Positions 59,965 to 64,000 of a stretch of 64,000 nt of DNA are shown piece by piece. The notes below the pieces were generated by a model, which saw only the letters and a program-made list of their open reading frames with translations, searched no databases and was not told the origin of the DNA. The stretch is from Bradyrhizobium sp. WBAH42. GTDB lineage: Bacteria > Pseudomonadota > Alphaproteobacteria > Rhizobiales > Xanthobacteraceae. Made by a program: the position numbers and the translations under genes. The stretch lies in contig NZ_CP036533.1 in NCBI RefSeq assembly GCF_024585265.1, forward strand, positions 1,931,001 to 1,995,000, in the 5' to 3' direction. Each line of letters begins with the position of its first letter. The first letter of the stretch is position 1.

Positions 59965-60489
59965 ATGGCAAAAAAGCTCTCCCAACCCATGAAATGGGTC
60001 GTACTCGCCGCCATCACCGGCGTTTGCGTTTTCGGCATCCTGACCATCGGCCCCACGCACGAGGTCGCAGCGCAGGACCGCTCGCCGATCGTCGACGTGC
60101 GCACCGGCGATCCCGAGATGAATGCGGCGATCGCGCGAGCCCGCGCCACGCTCCCCACCTTCTGGACTTCCTATGAATCGCCAAAGCCGTCCGAGACCGG
60201 ACATGCTCTGAAGGTACACTTTACGACCCGCAGGGGCGGCGAGCACGTCTGGATCGGCGAACTGAAGAAGCAGCCCGGCGGGACATATTCGGGCCTGTTC
60301 GCCAACGAGCCGCGCGATCTGCCGGGCAAACACGCAGGCGATCCGGTCAAGTTCACCGAGGCCGACATCTCGGACTGGATGTTCATGCGCAACGGCAAGA
60401 TCGTCGGGGGCGAAACCATCAAGCCGCTGCTCAAATCCATGCCGAAAGCCGACGCCGACGCGCTCCGGGCGCGGATGGAGCAGCCGTAG
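59965..60489 (+). CDS. DUF2314 domain-containing exported protein
   Basis: 174 residues. N-terminal hydrophobic segment (WVVLAAITGVCVFGILTIGP) acts as signal or anchor; the mature domain shows DPEMNAAIARARATLPTFWT, ALKVHFTTRRGGEHVWIGEL, FANEPRDL and GDPVKFTEADISDWMFMRNG, matching the DUF2314 pattern. Function unknown. ATG 59965 is the first with the signal intact. It is bracketed by two related hairpin repeats 95 bp upstream and 12 bp downstream. Confidence 0.85.
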   Translation: MAKKLSQPMKWVVLAAITGVCVFGILTIGPTHEVAAQDRSPIVDVRTGDPEMNAAIARARATLPTFWTSYESPKPSETGHALKVHFTTRRGGEHVWIGELKKQPGGTYSGLFANEPRDLPGKHAGDPVKFTEADISDWMFMRNGKIVGGETIKPLLKSMPKADADALRARMEQP

Positions 60490-60500
60490 AATGACCTTCT

Positions 60501-60646
60501 TCCTTCTCCCCTTGCGGGAGAAGGTGGCGCGAAGCGCCGGATGAGGGGTTGTTTCCGCGAACTCAGCATGGCGTTTGTGGATAGAGACCCCTCACCCGTC
60601 TCGCCGCTTCGCGGCGAGCCACCCTCTCCCGCAAGGGGAGGGTAAA
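60501..60646. repeat. Intergenic hairpin repeat, CTCCCCTTGCGGGAG type, copy 4 of the family
   Basis: TCCTTCTCCCCTTGCGGGAG at one end, CCCTCTCCCGCAAGGGGAGG at the other, inner GATGAGGGG/CCCCTCACCC. Separates the DUF2314 gene from hisS. Confidence 0.88.
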
Positions 60647-60690
60647 AGCCCCCGGTTGCCGCCCCGCGCCGCGGCTGGTAAACGCCGCGC

Positions 60691-62205
60691 ATGGCCGAGA
60701 AACCCAAAAAACCCCAGAAACTGAAGGCGCGTCTGCCGCGCGGGCTCGAGGATCGCGATCCCTCAGCGATCCGGGCGACGCGCGAGATGGTCGAGAAGAT
60801 CCGCGCCGTCTACGAGCTCTACGGTTTCGAGCCGGTGGAGACGCCGGCGATGGAATACACCGACGCGCTCGGCAAATTCCTGCCCGACCAGGATCGCCCG
60901 AACGAGGGCGTGTTCTCGTTCCAGGACGACGACGAGCAGTGGATCAGCCTGCGCTACGACCTCACCGCGCCGCTCGCCCGCTACGTCGCCGAGAATTTCG
61001 ATACGCTGCCGAAGCCCTATCGCAGTTACCGCGTCGGCTATGTCTTCCGCAACGAAAAGCCCGGCCCCGGCCGCTTCCGCCAGTTCATGCAGTTCGATGC
61101 CGATACGGTCGGTTCGGCGACGCCGGCGGCGGATGCCGAGATCTGCATGATGGCGGCGGATACGATGGAGGCGCTCGGCATCGCGCGCGGCCAGTACGTG
61201 GTGAAGGTGAACAACCGCAAGGTGCTCGACGGCGTTCTGGAAGCCATTGGCCTGGCGGGTGAGGAAAATGCGGCGCGCAGACTGACCGTGCTGCGCGCGA
61301 TCGACAAGCTCGACAAGTTTTCCGCGGACGAAGTGCGCAAGCTGCTTGGTCCCGGACGCTGGGACGGTGGCGAGGAAGGCAAGGGCGACTTCACCAAGGG
61401 CGCCAATTTGAGCGCGGCGGAAGCCGACGTCGTTCTCGCCATCACCAAGCCGCGCGAGGATTGGAAAGAAGCAATTGCCGCGGCAGAAACCTATCTCGCC
61501 AAGAGCGAAGTCGGTCAGGCCGGTGTCAGCGAGCTGGAAGAGATTGCAAAGCTGGTCACGGCGTCGGGCTATGGCGCGGATCGCATCAAGATCGATCCCT
61601 CCGTCGTCCGCGGCCTCGAATATTACACCGGCCCCGTCTACGAGGTTGAATTGCTGCTCGACACCAAGGACGAGAAGGGCCGCCCGGTGCGCTTCGGCTC
61701 GGTCGGCGGCGGCGGGCGTTATGACGGCCTCGTCTCGCGCTTCCGCGGCGAGCCGGTGCCGGCGACCGGTTTCTCGATCGGCGTGTCGCGGCTGCAGGCC
61801 GCGCTGACGCTGCTCGGCAAGCTCGACACGCGGCCCGAATTCGGACCCGTCGTCGTTACCGTGTTCGACCGCGACCGCGTCGCCGACTATCAGAAAATGG
61901 TCGCGAGCCTGCGCACCGCCGGCATCCGCGCCGAGCTTTATCTGGGTAACCCCAAGAACATGGGCAACCAGCTCAAATATGCCGATCGTCGCAACTCACC
62001 TTGCGTCATCATCCAGGGCTCGGATGAAAAGGCGCGCGGCGAGGTGCAGGTCAAGGATCTGATCGAGGGCGCCAAGGCGGCCGCCGCGATCGCCTCCAAC
62101 CAGGAATGGCGCGAGACCCGGCCGGCGCAGTTCTCGTGCAGCGAAGCCGATCTCGTCGTCAAGGTGCGCGAGGTCCTGGCCCGCCATGACGTGAGCTGGG
62201 GCTAG
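60691..62205 (+). CDS. hisS: Histidyl-tRNA synthetase HisS
   Basis: 504 residues, class II synthetase. [21 protein letters not shown]-terminus, motif 2 ([20 protein letters not shown]), HisA loop [16 protein letters not shown], motif 3 near [11 protein letters not shown], and the anticodon-binding C-terminal domain. It lacks the standard HisRS tail of E. coli but is complete for alphaproteobacteria, which have a histidine tRNA lacking the G-1 determinant and a correspondingly distinct HisRS. ATG at 60691. hisZ, its paralog, is at the other end of the window. Confidence 0.96.
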   Translation: MAEKPKKPQKLKARLPRGLEDRDPSAIRATREMVEKIRAVYELYGFEPVETPAMEYTDALGKFLPDQDRPNEGVFSFQDDDEQWISLRYDLTAPLARYVAENFDTLPKPYRSYRVGYVFRNEKPGPGRFRQFMQFDADTVGSATPAADAEICMMAADTMEALGIARGQYVVKVNNRKVLDGVLEAIGLAGEENAARRLTVLRAIDKLDKFSADEVRKLLGPGRWDGGEEGKGDFTKGANLSAAEADVVLAITKPREDWKEAIAAAETYLAKSEVGQAGVSELEEIAKLVTASGYGADRIKIDPSVVRGLEYYTGPVYEVELLLDTKDEKGRPVRFGSVGGGGRYDGLVSRFRGEPVPATGFSIGVSRLQAALTLLGKLDTRPEFGPVVVTVFDRDRVADYQKMVASLRTAGIRAELYLGNPKNMGNQLKYADRRNSPCVIIQGSDEKARGEVQVKDLIEGAKAAAAIASNQEWRETRPAQFSCSEADLVVKVREVLARHDVSWG

Positions 62206-62305
62206 CTATTCGCTGACGCCGTCATGCCCGGGCTTGTCCCTGGCATCCACGTCTTGTTTGATGGCGACCGTCAATGGCCGGTGTTCGGCCGCAAGGGAGA
62301 GAAAA

Positions 62306-62509
62306 ATGCCTGAGATCACCATCAGCATGGCCGAAGGCCGTACCGACGAGCAGAAGGCCGGCATGATGCGCGACATCACCCAGGCGCTGGTGAAGAATCT
62401 CGGCGTCGACGCCGATGCCGTCGTCATTCAGATCAACGAAGCCCCGCTCCGCCACAAGATGAAGGGCGGCAAGACGTTCGTGGAGCGCGCGGCGGCGGCG
62501 AAGAAGTAG
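62306..62509 (+). CDS. 4-oxalocrotonate tautomerase family protein
   Basis: 67 residues. After Met removal, Pro1 is the catalytic base (MPEITISMAEGRTDEQ). GMMRDITQALVKNLGVD and DAVVIQINEAPLRHKMKGGK complete the small beta-alpha-beta fold; Arg in PLRHK may bind the substrate carboxylate. The substrate is unknown; 4-OT relatives isomerise keto acids or dehalogenate small haloacrylates. AGGGAGAG is 6-8 nt before the ATG. Confidence 0.92.
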   Translation: MPEITISMAEGRTDEQKAGMMRDITQALVKNLGVDADAVVIQINEAPLRHKMKGGKTFVERAAAAKK

Positions 62510-62545
62510 TTTCGGCTGGAGCGGGTAGCCACAGCCGTTCGCCAT

Positions 62546-62589
62546 GGGTCCCGGATCAGCGCGCGCTTAAGGCGCGCTTGTCCGGGACG
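62546..62589. repeat. Short hairpin repeat GTCCCGGA...TCCGGGAC
   Basis: Perfect GTCCCGGA (62548-62555) against TCCGGGAC (62581-62588) with an inner GCGCGCTTAAGGCGCGC stem. Related to the GTCCCGGAC element at 40732. Confidence 0.8.
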
Positions 62590-62605
62590 ACATCGAGCAA
62601 GCACC

Positions 62606-62998
62606 ATGGACGCACGCGACTTCATCACGACAGGCATGAGCGCCGAGCGCACGCTGGTGGTCCCGGTGGAGCGCACTGTCGGGCATTTCGTGGCCGGCAT
62701 GCCTTTTGTCTACGCGACCCCGATGATGATCCTGGAGATGGAGATGACGTCGGGCGATGCGATCCGCGCCGCGCTTCAGCCGGGCTGGGTCACTGTCGGT
62801 ACCGAGGTCGACATCCGCCATCTTGCCGCCGCGCTGGTCGGCGCGACCGTGCGGACCACCGCAAAGGTGGTCGCGGTCGAGCGCCGCGTCATCCGCTTCG
62901 AGGTCGAGGCGTTCGAGGGCACGCGCAAGCTCGGCGAAGGCCGCCACGCCCGCGGGCTCGTGAATGTCGAGATGTTCAACAAGCGATTAGGGGCGTAG
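62606..62998 (+). CDS. FlK-like hotdog thioesterase
   Basis: 130 residues, single hotdog domain. T38 (YATPMM), E46 (EMEMTS) and H72 (IRHLAA) line up, with a constant offset of 4, with the catalytic T42, E50 and H76 of the fluoroacetyl-CoA thioesterase FlK. VTVGTEVDIRHLAAALVGAT and ARGLVNVEMFNKRLG are family blocks. The lid segment that holds the fluoro-selective Phe residues of FlK is shorter here (VAGMPFVYA), so the natural acyl-CoA may be different. ATG 62606, weak RBS. Fluoroacetate itself may be handled by the hydrolase at 24101, 37.6 kb away. Confidence 0.85.
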   Translation: MDARDFITTGMSAERTLVVPVERTVGHFVAGMPFVYATPMMILEMEMTSGDAIRAALQPGWVTVGTEVDIRHLAAALVGATVRTTAKVVAVERRVIRFEVEAFEGTRKLGEGRHARGLVNVEMFNKRLGA

Positions 62999-63010
62999 CG
63001 GCGAGCGCTG

Positions 63011-63108
63011 TGCCGTAGGGTGGGCAAAGCGGAGCGTGCCCACCACTTCAGAGGGACAATTGAAAGATGGTGGGCACGGCGCTTCGCGCCTTTGCCCACC
63101 CTACGGCA
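63011..63108. repeat. Intergenic hairpin repeat, GTAGGGTGGGCAAAG family, copy 3
   Basis: TGCCGTAGGGTGGGCAAAGC and TTTGCCCACCCTACGGCA, with inner CGTGCCCACC/GGTGGGCACG arms. It lies between the convergent thioesterase and proC genes. Confidence 0.92.
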
Positions 63109-63122
63109 CCTACGGCACCTGA

Positions 63123-63956
63123 TTACTTCGCCAATTCCTTCGACCGCTGCGTCGCCGCGGCGATGGCGCGGATCATGAGATCGCGCAGGCCCGGCTCGCC
63201 CATCAGCACGCCGAGCGCTGCGGCCGTCGTGCCGCCGGGCGAGGTGACGTTCTGGCGCAGCGTGCTCGCGGGCTGCTCCGACTGGTGCAGCAGCTCGCCG
63301 GAGCCGGCGACGGTCTCGCGGGCGAGCTTGGTCGCCAGCGCTTCGGGCAATCCCGCTTCAACGCCGGCGCGGGCGAGCTCTTCGGCGAGCAGGAACACGT
63401 AGGCCGGGCCTGAGCCGGACACGGCGGTGACCGCATCCATCAATTCTTCGTCCTCGACCCATTCGACCGAGCCGGTGGCGCGCAGCAACGCATCCGCTAC
63501 CGCGCGCTGCGCGGCGCTGACGTCGTTCGCCGCGACCGCGACGGTGATGCCGCGGCCGATAGCGGCCGGCGTGTTCGGCATCGCGCGCACCACGGCGCCG
63601 CCGCAGACCGCTTGGAGCGAGGCGATCGTGGTGCCCGCCATGATCGAGACCAGCGAGGTCTTGTCCGAGACGAACGGCTTCAGCTTGGCGCCGGCCTCGC
63701 GGAACATCTGCGGCTTCACCGCCACGACCAGCGTCTCGACAGCGCCTGCGGTCGTCACTTCAGGATTGAGCACGACGCCCTTGGCGGCCAGCGCGGAGAT
63801 ATCGGGCGCAATGTGCGGCTCGATCACCGCGACGCGGCGCGGATCGAGCCCGCCTGCCAGCCATCCGGTCAGCATCGCGCCGCCCATCTTGCCCGCGCCG
63901 GCGAGCAGGATGGTGCCGGTGATGTTTTGGAGGGTGCTGTTCGCCACTGTGGTCAC
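63123..63956 (-). CDS. proC: Pyrroline-5-carboxylate reductase ProC
   Basis: 277 residues from a GTG at 63954-63956. Last step of proline synthesis. LLAGAGKMGGAMLTGWL is the NADP-binding Rossmann loop; VRAMPNTPAAIGRGITVAVA and ELMDAVTAVSGSGPAYVFLL carry substrate-binding motifs, and TVAGSGELLHQSEQPASTLR and NVTSPGGTTAAALGVL the C-terminal dimer block. Several alternative starts (TTG 63965, GTG 63947) exist and none has a good RBS, so the N-terminus is uncertain by a few residues. Confidence 0.94.
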   Translation of the reverse strand: MTTVANSTLQNITGTILLAGAGKMGGAMLTGWLAGGLDPRRVAVIEPHIAPDISALAAKGVVLNPEVTTAGAVETLVVAVKPQMFREAGAKLKPFVSDKTSLVSIMAGTTIASLQAVCGGAVVRAMPNTPAAIGRGITVAVAANDVSAAQRAVADALLRATGSVEWVEDEELMDAVTAVSGSGPAYVFLLAEELARAGVEAGLPEALATKLARETVAGSGELLHQSEQPASTLRQNVTSPGGTTAAALGVLMGEPGLRDLMIRAIAAATQRSKELAK

Positions 63957-63971
63957 CACAAACAAAGGTGT

Positions 63972-63997
63972 CGTCCCGGCGAAGGCCGGGACCCATA
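63972..63997. repeat. Start of another GTCCCGG...CCGGGACC hairpin repeat, cut by the window edge
   Basis: CGTCCCGGCGAAGGCCGGGACCC; arms GTCCCGG and CCGGGAC around GCGAAGG. Possibly a half copy of a longer element that continues beyond base 64000. Confidence 0.6.
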
Positions 63998-64000
63998 ACC

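Overview
The window reads as a chromosomal segment of a high-GC alphaproteobacterium of the Bradyrhizobium/Rhodopseudomonas group (Nitrobacteraceae). The evidence is the gene content (a HisZ-type histidine regulatory subunit, DUF2093, DUF4170 and DUF6101-like proteins, a PetP-PetR-like MarR/response-regulator pair, and a haloacid dehalogenase whose catalytic residues fall at the same positions as in the Rhodopseudomonas palustris fluoroacetate dehalogenase) and at least eight families of long hairpin-forming intergenic repeats of the kind typical of these genomes. Most of the window is conserved housekeeping DNA. I saw no tRNA, rRNA, CRISPR array, transposase, integrase or prophage.

Layout. 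1-1199 (minus): partial hisZ and rsmE. 1410-3180: a secreted Cys-containing protein and ubiA, whose start codon lies in the loop of a long palindrome. 4086-9793: pmbA, an inositol-monophosphatase-family enzyme, and a tightly overlapping envelope operon (DUF4170, DUF374 acyltransferase, waaA, lpxK). 10055-13428: a GYD protein, two very small genes and a TadG/TadE/TadE trio. 13806-19567: DUF2093, a dienelactone-hydrolase-like protein without its nucleophile, xseA, an alpha/beta hydrolase, a membrane protein and a winged-helix regulator.

19600-22490 is the only clear accessory island. It is richer in A+T and has a duplicated gene end on its left, 58-bp direct repeats on its right, several palindromic operator-like sites, and a three-gene minus-strand operon of two small winged-helix-like proteins and a HEPN (Rx4H) protein. 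This operon is the best candidate for an under-described toxin-antitoxin or defence system.

22617-31510: purD, the fluoroacetate-dehalogenase-like hydrolase, tadA, an rRNA pseudouridine synthase with a giant Arg/Asp/Gly-rich N-terminal tail, rsmD, mutL, a small secreted protein and arfB. 31631-40097 (minus): an M16 peptidase pair with one catalytic and one degenerate member, a secreted protein, lspA, ileS and ribF. 40328-44365: a CheY-type receiver, a HAD phosphatase, a TipF-like degenerate EAL protein and a methyltransferase. 44413-50672 (minus): one long run uvrC-pgsA-moaD-moaE-prmB-holin-like-yihY, mostly with start/stop overlaps. 50921-55425: an Omp25/31-type porin with a perfect CtrA consensus upstream, a cold-shock protein, rlmJ, RNase T2 and three small secreted proteins. 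55602-58279 (minus): MarR, response regulator and histidine kinase. 58618-63956: ilvE, a DUF2314 protein, hisS, a 4-OT tautomerase, an FlK-like hotdog thioesterase and proC.

Functionally the segment combines translation and rRNA modification (rsmE, rluB-like, rsmD, rlmJ, prmB, arfB, ileS, hisS, tadA), DNA repair (xseA, mutL, uvrC), envelope biogenesis (waaA, lpxK, lspA, pgsA, porin) and cofactor synthesis (ubiA, ribF, moaDE).
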